Assembly: GCA_937988745.1 (NCBI GenBank)
Contig: CALKAR010000249.1
Coordinates: forward strand, 1-8,527
From: an uncultured Peptococcaceae bacterium
GTDB taxonomy: Bacteria > Bacillota > Limnochordia > Darwinibacteriales > Darwinibacteriaceae
DNA length: 8,527 nt
Direction of reading: 5' to 3'
In this document: in pieces, positions 1-6,261 of the stretch
Layout of the letters: every line of letters begins with the position of its first letter
Position numbering within the stretch: position 1 is the first letter of the stretch
Notes under the pieces: generated by a model
What the model was told of the DNA's origin: nothing
What the model saw: the letters and a program-made list of their open reading frames with translations, nothing else
Database searches by the model: none
Made by a program: the position numbers and the translations under genes

Positions 1-1323
1 AAATACCTCGATTGATGATCTATCCAGGAACAGCCGGATTTCCAACTGATTGTGCTCTGGCGGCAGTTCCACCGTAAATGTGCCGCTACTGCTGGCACGA
101 AAAGAACTGGTATCAAGATAGAGCTGATCTGCATGCCTGATGAACCCTACACTGACTTGCTGTGAGTTCTGCACATCGGTAAATCTGATTCCGAAATCAG
201 AAGCAGTAGTGTCTGCTAAATCCACTTGGAGGCAGACTTCTATTCCCTGTCTCTCCAGATCCTGCTCAGCAAAGGACTGAATGTCACTTCTGATCGCCAG
301 GTCTTGCTCGAGCACATTGCCCTTTCGTAGAGCTTCTAGCTCCACCACCGGTCGAACCCGCAGACGCCCTTCACTGTCCAGCGTTAATTCGCGCGGCAGA
401 GTGAATGCCCCTGCCCAATTATGAGGTTTGCTGAGGATGTCTCCCTCCCATGAATCCATCCACGCCAGCATTATGCGGCGATCTGTCCCAAAGAAGGTTT
501 GAGGCGCATAGAAATCTGGACCGTAGTCGAGAACCTGCACGCTTTCGGAGTGGAAACGCCCCGTTTCGTAGTCCATTTCGCCAACGATGGCAAACACCCT
601 GCGGGGCTCTATGCCCATGGCTGATACGGTCAATACATGCTTTCCATCTACCTGAAATACATCAGGACACTCCCACACAGTCCCCTGAGTTCCATCACTT
701 TCGAGGAGAACGCCCACATATTCCCACCCGCGGAGATTAGGGGAAGTGTAAAGGAGCGCCTTACCGCATCCGTCTTTGCCTGAACCAATGACCATATACC
801 ACAAATCACCGTATTTCCACACCTTCGGATCGCGAAAGTCCTCAGAGCCATCTGGTGGAAAAGTCTTGATCAAAGGATTATCAGGATCTTTTTCAAAGTG
901 AATTCCATCGCGGCTGAACGCACGGCACTGAACTTGAATCACTTTCCCGGCAACAACCCGGTGACCTGTAAAAAACAGCTGCAGCATTCCATCTGCTGCA
1001 GCGGCGCTGCCAGAAAAACAACCATCAGCGTCATAGGGTTCACTGGGAGCCAAAGCAATCGGCAGATGCTCCCAGTTGATGAAGTCTCTCGTACGCGCAT
1101 GCCCCCAGTGCATCGACCCCCAATCAGGGCTATAGGGATGATGCTGGTAAAAAACATGGTACCAGCCATCATAGTACACCAAGCCGTTCGGGTCATTCAT
1201 CCAATAAGCCTGCGGGCTGAAATGATAATGCAGGCGATACGTATCTACTACTTTGGCCGATCCTTGGCGAACACTTGTATCTGCTTTATGAAGTAATGCT
1301 TCGTGTCGAGATCGCTTATGCAT
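1..1323 (-). CDS. GH32 beta-fructosidase (sucrose/fructo-oligosaccharide hydrolase), 3' end cut by window edge
   Basis: A glycoside hydrolase family 32 enzyme that hydrolyses terminal beta-fructosyl bonds in sucrose, sucrose-6-phosphate or fructo-oligosaccharides. The 441 codons in the window have no internal stop and run off the left edge. All three catalytic blocks of the five-bladed propeller are present: WMNDPNG with nucleophile Asp44, FRDPKVW (163-169) with transition-state Asp165, and WECPD (217-221) with acid/base Glu218. A substrate-contact CFSGS block lies at 102-106. A C-terminal beta-sandwich follows, ending at the conserved LDRSSIEVF, so roughly 40-50 residues are missing. There is no signal peptide, so it is cytoplasmic. 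ATG 1323 lies 2 nt after the upstream permease stop. The nearest Shine-Dalgarno (AAGGAG, inside the permease gene) is 16 nt away, and there is no alternative start upstream, so translation is probably coupled. Because the substrate enters through an ABC importer, an unphosphorylated sugar is likelier than sucrose-6-phosphate. Confidence 0.93.
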   Translation of the reverse strand, partial: MHKRSRHEALLHKADTSVRQGSAKVVDTYRLHYHFSPQAYWMNDPNGLVYYDGWYHVFYQHHPYSPDWGSMHWGHARTRDFINWEHLPIALAPSEPYDADGCFSGSAAAADGMLQLFFTGHRVVAGKVIQVQCRAFSRDGIHFEKDPDNPLIKTFPPDGSEDFRDPKVWKYGDLWYMVIGSGKDGCGKALLYTSPNLRGWEYVGVLLESDGTQGTVWECPDVFQVDGKHVLTVSAMGIEPRRVFAIVGEMDYETGRFHSESVQVLDYGPDFYAPQTFFGTDRRIMLAWMDSWEGDILSKPHNWAGAFTLPRELTLDSEGRLRVRPVVELEALRKGNVLEQDLAIRSDIQSFAEQDLERQGIEVCLQVDLADTTASDFGIRFTDVQNSQQVSVGFIRHADQLYLDTSSFRASSSGTFTVELPPEHNQLEIRLFLDRSSIEVF

Positions 1324-1325
1324 GT

Positions 1326-2156
1326 CTAAGCTTTGATTGCTCCTTCCATCACGCCTTTAATGATGTGCTTCTGCAGGAATCCGTAGAAAATTATCACAGG
1401 CAAAATAGTGAGTGTTAAGGCCGCCATAAGAAGGCCGTAATCAGAAGTATAGGTCCCGTGGAAATAGAACGTCGTAAGCGGCAGTGTTCGATTTGCCGGG
1501 GAAATCAGCACTAGTGACGGCAGTAAGAAGTCATTCCAAATCCACAACACGTTTAGGATAATTAAGGTTATCGTTGTCGACTTAAGCAGAGGGAACACGA
1601 TTTTGAAAAACACCTGAATACGGGAACAGCCGTCGATCATGGCTGCTTCTTCCAGCTCCAGTGGGATACTCTTGATGAATCCGTGATATAGAAACACCGC
1701 GAAGGAAGAGCCAAAACCTAGATACATATAAACAAGAATCCAGCGGCTGTTGAGAAGGTTGAGCCCCCCATAAATCTGTACCAGAGGAATCATGATGGCC
1801 TGGAATGGAATCAGCATCGCAGCCACCATAGCAAAAAACATCACCTTATTGAAAAACCAATCCGTACGAACGAATAGGTATGCGGTCATAGCCGAGAACA
1901 CCGCTATGACAATCACGCTCGATACAGTAATGATTAGAGAATTCATGAAGGCGGAAACGAAACCCATCCGATTAAAGGCATTAACAAAATTATCGAGAGA
2001 CCAAATTTGCGGAAGACCGAAAGGATTGGACAAGATCTCTCGGCGGTTTTTGAATGAGTTGATCGCAACAAAGGCAAACGGCGATATATATACTGCCAGT
2101 AGTGCGTAAAGACAAACCGTCCTCACAATTGATAGAATGCGCTTTAGTGCTTTCAT
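1326..2156 (-). CDS. CUT1 sugar ABC transporter permease, MalG type
   Basis: Inner-membrane permease of 276 residues, the normal size for MalG-type proteins. The first membrane segment is at about 12-33, followed by a stretch typical of this family (INSFKNRREI, 32-41) and further hydrophobic segments near 69-95, 105-127, 138-160, 195-217 and 243-262. The cytoplasmic EAA loop that docks on the ATPase is clear at 169-189 (EEAAMIDG ... then P189). The start ATG overlaps the preceding permease's TAA by one base (TAATG), and GGAGGTGG lies 7 nt upstream, so the two permeases should be made in step as a heterodimer. GH32 follows 2 nt after the stop. Family assignment is firm; sugar specificity (sucrose or fructo-oligosaccharide) is inferred only from neighbours. 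Confidence 0.94.
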   Translation of the reverse strand: MKALKRILSIVRTVCLYALLAVYISPFAFVAINSFKNRREILSNPFGLPQIWSLDNFVNAFNRMGFVSAFMNSLIITVSSVIVIAVFSAMTAYLFVRTDWFFNKVMFFAMVAAMLIPFQAIMIPLVQIYGGLNLLNSRWILVYMYLGFGSSFAVFLYHGFIKSIPLELEEAAMIDGCSRIQVFFKIVFPLLKSTTITLIILNVLWIWNDFLLPSLVLISPANRTLPLTTFYFHGTYTSDYGLLMAALTLTILPVIIFYGFLQKHIIKGVMEGAIKA

Positions 2157-3046
2157 TACGCTTCCACCTCCAACTTCTTGCTGAAGTAGACCTGCGTTAC
2201 ACTGATTGCAGCCACCAGCAAGAATAAGAAGAAGGCCTGCGACTGGCCGACACCATACTGCTGAGCGAGAAACGCCTTTTCATATACGTGCATGCTGATT
2301 AGTTCACTAGTCTTGAAAGGGCCACCCTGAGTGAGTGCCAAGTTCACATCATAAACCATAAATCCTCTTTGGATAGTCAAGAAGACAGTGACGATAAACG
2401 ATGGCACCATCAAGGGCAGTATAAGCATCCGCAGACGTTGAAATCCATTAGCACCATCTATTGTAGCCGCCTCGATTAAGTCCTTAGGAATATTGACCAG
2501 ACCAGCGATAAAGATGATCATCATATAGCCGGAGTACTGCCATACTGACACAATAACCAAGGTCCATAAGGCCTTATCAGGATTAGTCAACCACGAATAA
2601 GACAGGAAACTTACGTTGAATTTCCGCCCAATGAATACCAGCACATTTGAGAAAATAAACCGCCAAACCAGTCCAAGTATTATACCGCCTATCAAATTAG
2701 GAACAAAAAAGCCGGTTCGGAGAAGGTTCTGTCCTATTACCTTTTCGCCCGTAAGCACATAAGCCAAAACAAAACCTAGAGAGTTTACGATCACTACAGT
2801 ATAGAACACATACTTGACAGTGAGAAAGAACGAACGCCAGAAGGCTTCATCCTGAAAGACAGTGATATAATTGCTGAAACCGACAAAATTGTACGCCTTG
2901 GCAATACCATCCCAGTTAGTGAAGGTCAAATAAATCCCGAATAGGAACGGCAGAATGATTACCGTTAGGAAAGCCAGAGTGGTCGGGCCAGCGAAAACCA
3001 GATACGTCTTGAGCTTGTCAATGAACCTCTTTTCAATAGCCTGCAC
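2156..3046 (-). CDS. CUT1 sugar ABC transporter permease, MalF/UgpA type (GTG start)
   Basis: Inner-membrane permease, partner of the MalG-type protein. From GTG 3046 it is 296 residues, usual for the family. The N-terminus then begins VQAIEKRFIDKLKTYLVFAGP and leads straight into membrane segment 1 (about 16-42). A TNWDG block follows (43-47), and the EAA loop is at about 192-212 (EAATIDGANG ... then P211). A QGGP motif (240-243) precedes the last segment, as usual in MalF/LacF-like permeases. The frame is open 27 codons further to an ATG at 3127, but that extension runs through a perfect inverted repeat and a T-run and has no ribosome site. GTG 3046 has GAGGTG 6 nt upstream, so I prefer it. 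Family is certain; the start is probable. Confidence 0.92.
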   Translation of the reverse strand: MQAIEKRFIDKLKTYLVFAGPTTLAFLTVIILPFLFGIYLTFTNWDGIAKAYNFVGFSNYITVFQDEAFWRSFFLTVKYVFYTVVIVNSLGFVLAYVLTGEKVIGQNLLRTGFFVPNLIGGIILGLVWRFIFSNVLVFIGRKFNVSFLSYSWLTNPDKALWTLVIVSVWQYSGYMMIIFIAGLVNIPKDLIEAATIDGANGFQRLRMLILPLMVPSFIVTVFLTIQRGFMVYDVNLALTQGGPFKTSELISMHVYEKAFLAQQYGVGQSQAFFLFLLVAAISVTQVYFSKKLEVEA

Positions 3047-3052
3047 GCTCTG

Positions 3053-3058
3053 CACCTC
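3053..3058 (-). promoter_or_regulatory. Ribosome binding site deciding the permease GTG start
   Basis: GAGGTG on the minus strand, separated by 6 nt from GTG 3046. It is the only good Shine-Dalgarno sequence between the inverted repeat and the conserved part of the MalF-type permease, and it favours the short form over the ATG at 3127. Confidence 0.7.
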
Positions 3059-3069
3059 ACTTTTGGTCC

Positions 3070-3123
3070 AAACAAAAAAGGAGGGGAACATTAAACAGCG
3101 AGAATCTCGCTGTTTAATGTTCC
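3070..3123 (-). terminator. Intercistronic stem-loop with T-run: partial terminator or mRNA stabiliser
   Basis: A perfect inverted repeat: arms 3085-3103 and 3105-3123, each 19 bp, with one unpaired central base. Folded as RNA it gives about an 18-bp stem with a 3-nt loop. On the minus strand it is followed by CCTCC, then TTTTTTGTTT (3079-3070). It begins 17 nt after the binding-protein stop codon and ends ahead of the permease ribosome site. The T-run starts 5 nt after the stem, so termination may be incomplete, which would suit attenuation inside an operon. Structures at the same place in other sugar-importer operons (for example malE-malF of Escherichia coli) protect the upstream message and lower permease expression. 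The role here is inferred. Confidence 0.8.
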
Positions 3124-3140
3124 GCACATACCCTTATGTC

Positions 3141-4427
3141 TTACTTGCCAACACCTTGCCAGTATTCCTCTACTTCGCTGAAGAAGGCATCTCTGTCGAT
3201 GAAGTTTGACAGATACTTCTGCATAGAGGCACCGACACGAGCCCAATGATCAGGCGGCAGGTTCAGAACGAAATTCATGGTCTTGCCTTCTCTGATATAC
3301 TCCATAATGGAGGCAGACAATGGATCGTTTGGTGCGATGGTAATATTACTGAAAGCTGGAATAATGTTGGCATCCTGTACAAAACGTTTCTGACCTTCTG
3401 GATCGTAGACCAACCAGTTCAGGAAGTCTTTAGCTGCCTGCTGTTGGGCGGGCGAATTTTGTTCTCCATCGAGGATGAAGTATTTCGTTACACCCACAGG
3501 AATCTGAGTGTTGCCCAAATCTGTTGGATCATTGCTGATGGGCACAGGGAGGAAGCCGAACTGTCCGCCGGTTGTATCAAAGTCGGCGATGCCAGGCCAA
3601 GCCCAGTTACCCTGGAACCAGACTCCTACTTCGCCTTCGCCGATCAGCTGAGTGCCGCGATCGTACGTGCTAGCCAGTGGATCAAGTCTGTCATAGTTGT
3701 ATTCCTTCATCAAATCGAAAGTATCGAGCAGGCCATTTACAGCTGCGTTATCGGCCAGCTTAACAGTGCCGGCTTTCAGTCCTTCCAAGAAATCGTTAAT
3801 CTCAGCCAGATCCGATGATTGGGCAGAGTATGCCAGGGCAAAGAAGTGAGCACCCAGAGACCAATCTTCCGGACCAATGACTATCGCGTTATTGCCACTG
3901 TTTTCGATAGTATCAAACAGCTCTCTAAGCGCATCATGTGTGTTGATGGTAGTCGGGTCAAAATCCCCTCCTACAGCCTCATCCAAGACGGCTTTGTTAT
4001 AGATGAACCCATAGCCCTCTACTGTTACCGGGAAGGCCAAGATTCTGCCGTCTTCAGCAGTTGCCATGTCGAGGCTGTTAGGAATAGCATCTTTCACCCA
4101 TTTTTCATCATTCAAGGCAAGTGCCCGATCTTGGAACAACAGAACGTCGCCAGCATCCAGCATTAAGATTGCGGGCGCGTTACCGGATGCATACAGTGCC
4201 ACTGCACGCTCAAAGGGAGACTGACCTACAGGTGCTGCAATAACCTCAACAGTTACGCCATCAGTAATACTGCTGTAGTATGCTGCGATTTCTTCGAGTT
4301 GGGTCTGGATTTCTCCCTTGGAGTTGAGGACGGTGATGTGAACATCTTGAGCAAGGACAGCCGTACTAAACGACGTGAGGACTAACGCCAAAACCAACAA
4401 GCATAACCCTAACCCAGTTCTCTTCAC
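3141..4427 (-). CDS. Sugar ABC transporter solute-binding protein, family 1 (GTG start)
   Basis: Extracytoplasmic sugar-binding protein of 428 residues, normal for family 1 (MalE/MsmE-like). It has a type I signal peptide: KR at positions 2-3, hydrophobic core about 6-22, then AVLA with likely cleavage after Ala26 (next residues QDV). There is no lipobox cysteine; the only early Cys is residue 9, inside the core. The mature protein shows the usual CUT1 layout: a beta-strand start (VHITVLN), a GNAPAILMLDAGD block, the interdomain FPVTVEGYGFIYNK block, GVWFQGNWAWP near the binding cleft, and a late AAKDFLNWLVYDPEGQKRF segment. The start is GTG, with AGGAGG 7 nt upstream. It is the first gene after promoter and operator 4480-4521, so it heads the transporter operon. 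Sucrose or a sucrose-containing oligosaccharide is the likely ligand, by context only. Confidence 0.94.
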   Translation of the reverse strand: MKRTGLGLCLLVLALVLTSFSTAVLAQDVHITVLNSKGEIQTQLEEIAAYYSSITDGVTVEVIAAPVGQSPFERAVALYASGNAPAILMLDAGDVLLFQDRALALNDEKWVKDAIPNSLDMATAEDGRILAFPVTVEGYGFIYNKAVLDEAVGGDFDPTTINTHDALRELFDTIENSGNNAIVIGPEDWSLGAHFFALAYSAQSSDLAEINDFLEGLKAGTVKLADNAAVNGLLDTFDLMKEYNYDRLDPLASTYDRGTQLIGEGEVGVWFQGNWAWPGIADFDTTGGQFGFLPVPISNDPTDLGNTQIPVGVTKYFILDGEQNSPAQQQAAKDFLNWLVYDPEGQKRFVQDANIIPAFSNITIAPNDPLSASIMEYIREGKTMNFVLNLPPDHWARVGASMQKYLSNFIDRDAFFSEVEEYWQGVGK

Positions 4428-4479
4428 AATATTTCCTCCTTTTTTAATTTATGTTTGGCACCCGCCTTCTTTAGGTAAA

Positions 4480-4509
4480 ATTGTACCATATTTCCAAAAT
4501 ATATGTCAA
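4480..4509 (-). promoter_or_regulatory. Promoter of the transporter/GH32 operon
   Basis: The minus strand shows TTGACA (-35, positions 4509-4504), an 18-bp spacer, and TACAAT (-10, positions 4485-4480). The -10 is preceded by TGG, giving an extended -10. The -35 box is one arm of the palindromic operator at 4502-4521. Transcription should start near 4473, giving a leader of about 46 nt before GTG 4427. Confidence 0.8.
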
Positions 4510-4521
4510 CCGGTTAACACA
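4502..4521. promoter_or_regulatory. LacI-type operator, transporter operon
   Basis: TATGTCAACCGGTTAACACA, a near-palindrome centred on CCGG that matches the operator at 6132-6151 in 18 of 20 positions. It covers the -35 box of the binding-protein promoter, so bound repressor would exclude RNA polymerase. It starts 16 nt after the gtfA stop codon (TAA, followed in frame by a second TAA). The divergent LacI-family protein is the obvious ligand, though binding is inferred. Confidence 0.85.
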
Positions 4522-4537
4522 TAAAATTGACGCATTA

Positions 4538-5989
4538 TTATCCCAAGGTTAGACTGCTCTCTTGACGAGTATCTGGATCCCAATACGAAATGGCAAACCG
4601 ATGGTGTTTTAGGTCCGCATCAAGGACAGTCTTATAAGCATCCTTCTGCCAAGTTATCTGCAGGCCGTGTTCCCCTTTAGGTTCAACGGAAAACTTACCA
4701 TCGAATGCGGGATATGAATTGCGAAAACGCATCAAATCAAAGAGTTTCTTCACCACGGGCCGTTCTAGATTGGCTTCCGCTTCTTCTAAGCTGTAGTAGT
4801 GGCGATTGATGTTTCGTCCAACCTTTGTCTTTTCTAGGAGCTCAATATCATTCTCTCCAGCCAATAGTCCTACATAGTAAACCTGTGGTATTCCAGGGCT
4901 GAAGAACTGAACCGCTCGGGCTAGAAGATAAGCATCGTCGTTGTTTCCTAGAGCAGAGTAATAGGTGCAGTTCAGCTGATAAACATCAAGGTTATTGTAG
5001 GCCATTGTGTTGTAGATTGGCTTTACATTGGCACCGCGGGAGAAAAGGTACTCTTTGGTCTCTTCAATCTCATCGTCGGTGAGAAGATCCTTGACATCAA
5101 CAACTCCGATGCCGTCGTGCGTGTCCAGAGTTGTATACTGCTTGTGTGGACAAATCTGCAGCCAATGCAGCAGACGCCGATTGTCACCTGTATATAGACT
5201 GTACAAGAGCAGCATGGGAAGAGCAAAGTCATATACCCAATAACCCTTTTCAGCTAGTTTGAGCTGAATAGTGTAGTGCTCGTGAATCTCAGGCAGGATC
5301 TCTACGCCATGCGGTTTCAAAACATCTTGAGCAAACTCCAAAAGCTCCCAAACTTCAGGTTCAACAAAGAAACAGTTCGTTCCCCGTTTCTTGATGGCAT
5401 AAGCGAAAGCATCCAGCCGGATAATCGCAGCTTGCTTTTCTGCAAGAAAAGTCAGGGTATCGCGAATGAACTTGCGGGTTATTTCTGAGTTGACATCTAA
5501 ATCGATCTGCTCTTCGTCAAATGTGCACCAAACTTTTTCACTGGTTCCGTCTGCAAACTTAACATCCACAAAAGGAGCTCTGGGCTTACGGCGATAGATC
5601 TGGCCGATCTCCTCTTCAGTAGGCTCACCGTCGGGCCAAAGGTCCTTGACTCTGATGAACATATCTTTATACTTAGAATCATCCTTGTTTGCTTTAAAGT
5701 CCTGGAAATAGCTGGACTGTCGAGATATGTGATTAATCATAAAGTCTACCATGAGATCGTACTCGGAGCCGATTTCAACAATATCGTCATAGGTTCCGAA
5801 AGCGGGATCAACGATCCGGTAATCAATTGGGGCAAATCCCCGGTCCGCAGAGCTTGGATAAAACGGCAGGATGTGTACACCGCCTACAACGCCCCGCAGA
5901 TGGTTCTGCAGCATGTACTTCAGCTCATGGAGATTTTTGCCGAGACTATCCGGATACGTAATAAGCATTATTTGATTGCGCAGACTCAA
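4538..5989 (-). CDS. gtfA: Sucrose phosphorylase, GH13 subfamily 18 (TTG start)
   Basis: Cytoplasmic enzyme that converts sucrose plus phosphate to alpha-glucose-1-phosphate plus fructose, saving one ATP per sucrose. Its 483 residues match the family length. The GH13 catalytic triad is visible: nucleophile Asp193 in RLDAFAY, acid/base Glu234 in LPEIHEHY, and stabiliser Asp292 in LDTHDG. Family-typical blocks include GGVHILPFYPSS near the N-terminus, NLDVYQLN (333-340), YYSALG and PQVYYVGLLAGENDIELL. The start is TTG: GGGAGGT lies 7 nt upstream, and the next Met (residue 8) would remove part of the conserved LITYPD strand. The substrate loop at 132-137 reads YRRKPR, more basic than YRPRP as I recall it in the Bifidobacterium enzyme. 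A preference for a phosphorylated sucrose therefore cannot be ruled out, though ABC uptake argues for plain sucrose. The gene has its own operator-promoter (6113-6151), and I see no terminator after it. Confidence 0.93.
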   Translation of the reverse strand: MSLRNQIMLITYPDSLGKNLHELKYMLQNHLRGVVGGVHILPFYPSSADRGFAPIDYRIVDPAFGTYDDIVEIGSEYDLMVDFMINHISRQSSYFQDFKANKDDSKYKDMFIRVKDLWPDGEPTEEEIGQIYRRKPRAPFVDVKFADGTSEKVWCTFDEEQIDLDVNSEITRKFIRDTLTFLAEKQAAIIRLDAFAYAIKKRGTNCFFVEPEVWELLEFAQDVLKPHGVEILPEIHEHYTIQLKLAEKGYWVYDFALPMLLLYSLYTGDNRRLLHWLQICPHKQYTTLDTHDGIGVVDVKDLLTDDEIEETKEYLFSRGANVKPIYNTMAYNNLDVYQLNCTYYSALGNNDDAYLLARAVQFFSPGIPQVYYVGLLAGENDIELLEKTKVGRNINRHYYSLEEAEANLERPVVKKLFDLMRFRNSYPAFDGKFSVEPKGEHGLQITWQKDAYKTVLDADLKHHRFAISYWDPDTRQESSLTLG

Positions 5990-5996
5990 GGTTACT

Positions 5997-6003
5997 ACCT
6001 CCC
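5997..6003 (-). promoter_or_regulatory. Ribosome binding site deciding the gtfA TTG start
   Basis: GGGAGGT on the minus strand, 7 nt ahead of TTG 5989. This strong site fixes the rare start codon. No ATG or GTG in this frame fits it. Confidence 0.85.
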
Positions 6004-6011
6004 TTTTTATC

Positions 6012-6056
6012 AGGTTCTTCCTTAATTCAAAGCAATCTTTCTACGGAAAAGAACCT
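6012..6056 (-). other. Stem-loop in the gtfA leader
   Basis: An inverted repeat: AGGTTCTT at 6012-6019 pairs with AAGAACCT at 6049-6056. Two further G-C pairs lie inside (6020-6021 with 6045-6046) beyond a 2-nt bulge, and the loop is about 23 nt. It lies in the presumed 5' leader of gtfA, 8 nt upstream of the ribosome site. It could affect mRNA stability or translation. It matches no riboswitch I know, and the stem is short enough to be chance. Confidence 0.35.
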
Positions 6057-6112
6057 CAATAAACGCGTAACATGGTTTGGGATATGTAAATTAAAAGTCC
6101 TATCGCAACTAA

Positions 6113-6139
6113 ATTATCACAAACTGCCGCATGTGTCAA
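6113..6139 (-). promoter_or_regulatory. Promoter of gtfA
   Basis: The minus strand has TTGACA (positions 6139-6134), identical to the -35 consensus, inside the operator. The best -10 is GATAAT (6118-6113) after a 15-bp spacer, preceded by TGT as an extended -10. An alternative is TAATTT (6116-6111) at 17 bp. Transcription from about 6106 gives a leader near 117 nt. Confidence 0.7.
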
Positions 6140-6151
6140 CCGGTTGACACA
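6132..6151. promoter_or_regulatory. LacI-type operator between gtfA and the repressor gene
   Basis: TGTGTCAACCGGTTGACACA, a perfect 20-bp palindrome. Its two arms give TTGACA in both directions. It covers the gtfA -35 box and lies upstream of or within the repressor gene's promoter, so the repressor probably also controls its own gene. The central CG is what the hinge-helix leucine of LacI-family proteins usually contacts. Confidence 0.9.
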
Positions 6152-6193
6152 CAGGTGTACTTATGCGTTTAACTAGCCTTCTATGCCGATATA

Positions 6194-6202
6194 TGTTAGA
6201 AT
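6194..6202 (+). promoter_or_regulatory. Likely extended -10 of the repressor gene promoter
   Basis: TGTTAGAAT fits the extended -10 pattern TGnTATAAT with one mismatch in the hexamer. There is no good -35 at the usual distance. The plus-strand TTGACA at 6144-6149 has only weak -10 candidates 17-18 bp on (around 6167-6173), so either or both could be used. Confidence 0.45.
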
Positions 6203-6245
6203 AATTAGCAAGCTGGGATAAGAAATTAGAAACCCCAGACTAAAC

Positions 6246-6252
6246 AAGGTGG
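6246..6252 (+). promoter_or_regulatory. Ribosome binding site deciding the repressor start
   Basis: AAGGTGG directly abuts an in-frame ATG at 6253, which leaves no spacing. It is 9 nt from the next in-frame ATG at 6262, a normal distance, so the second ATG is preferred. Confidence 0.65.
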
Positions 6253-6261
6253 ATGAATATT

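Noticed and set aside
898..1296. Plus-strand open frame of 132 codons
   Set aside because: It is antisense to the catalytic core of the GH32 gene, whose conserved motifs fix the true frame; no known family.
1792..2109. Plus-strand open frame of 105 codons
   Set aside because: It is antisense to the MalG-type permease and has no recognisable features of its own.
3047..3127. ATG 3127 as start of the MalF-type permease
   Set aside because: The extra 27 codons read through an inverted repeat and T-run, have no Shine-Dalgarno and are unlike permease N-termini.
3246..4166. Two long open frames on the plus strand (3246-3818 and 3819-4166)
   Set aside because: They lie wholly antisense to the binding-protein gene, have no recognisable family and no good ribosome site. 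They are a by-product of that gene's codon use.
5729..6025. Plus-strand open frame of 98 codons overlapping the gtfA 5' end
   Set aside because: It is antisense to the conserved start of the phosphorylase, has no family match and crosses gtfA's ribosome site.
6057..6074. Five-codon leader peptide in the gtfA leader (ATG at 6074, stop TGA)
   Set aside because: There is no ribosome site and no run of regulatory codons; likely chance.
6132..6151. CcpA catabolite-response element
   Set aside because: The palindrome has a 4-base CCGG centre and longer arms than the usual 14-bp cre. The second copy and the divergent LacI-family gene point to a dedicated operator.
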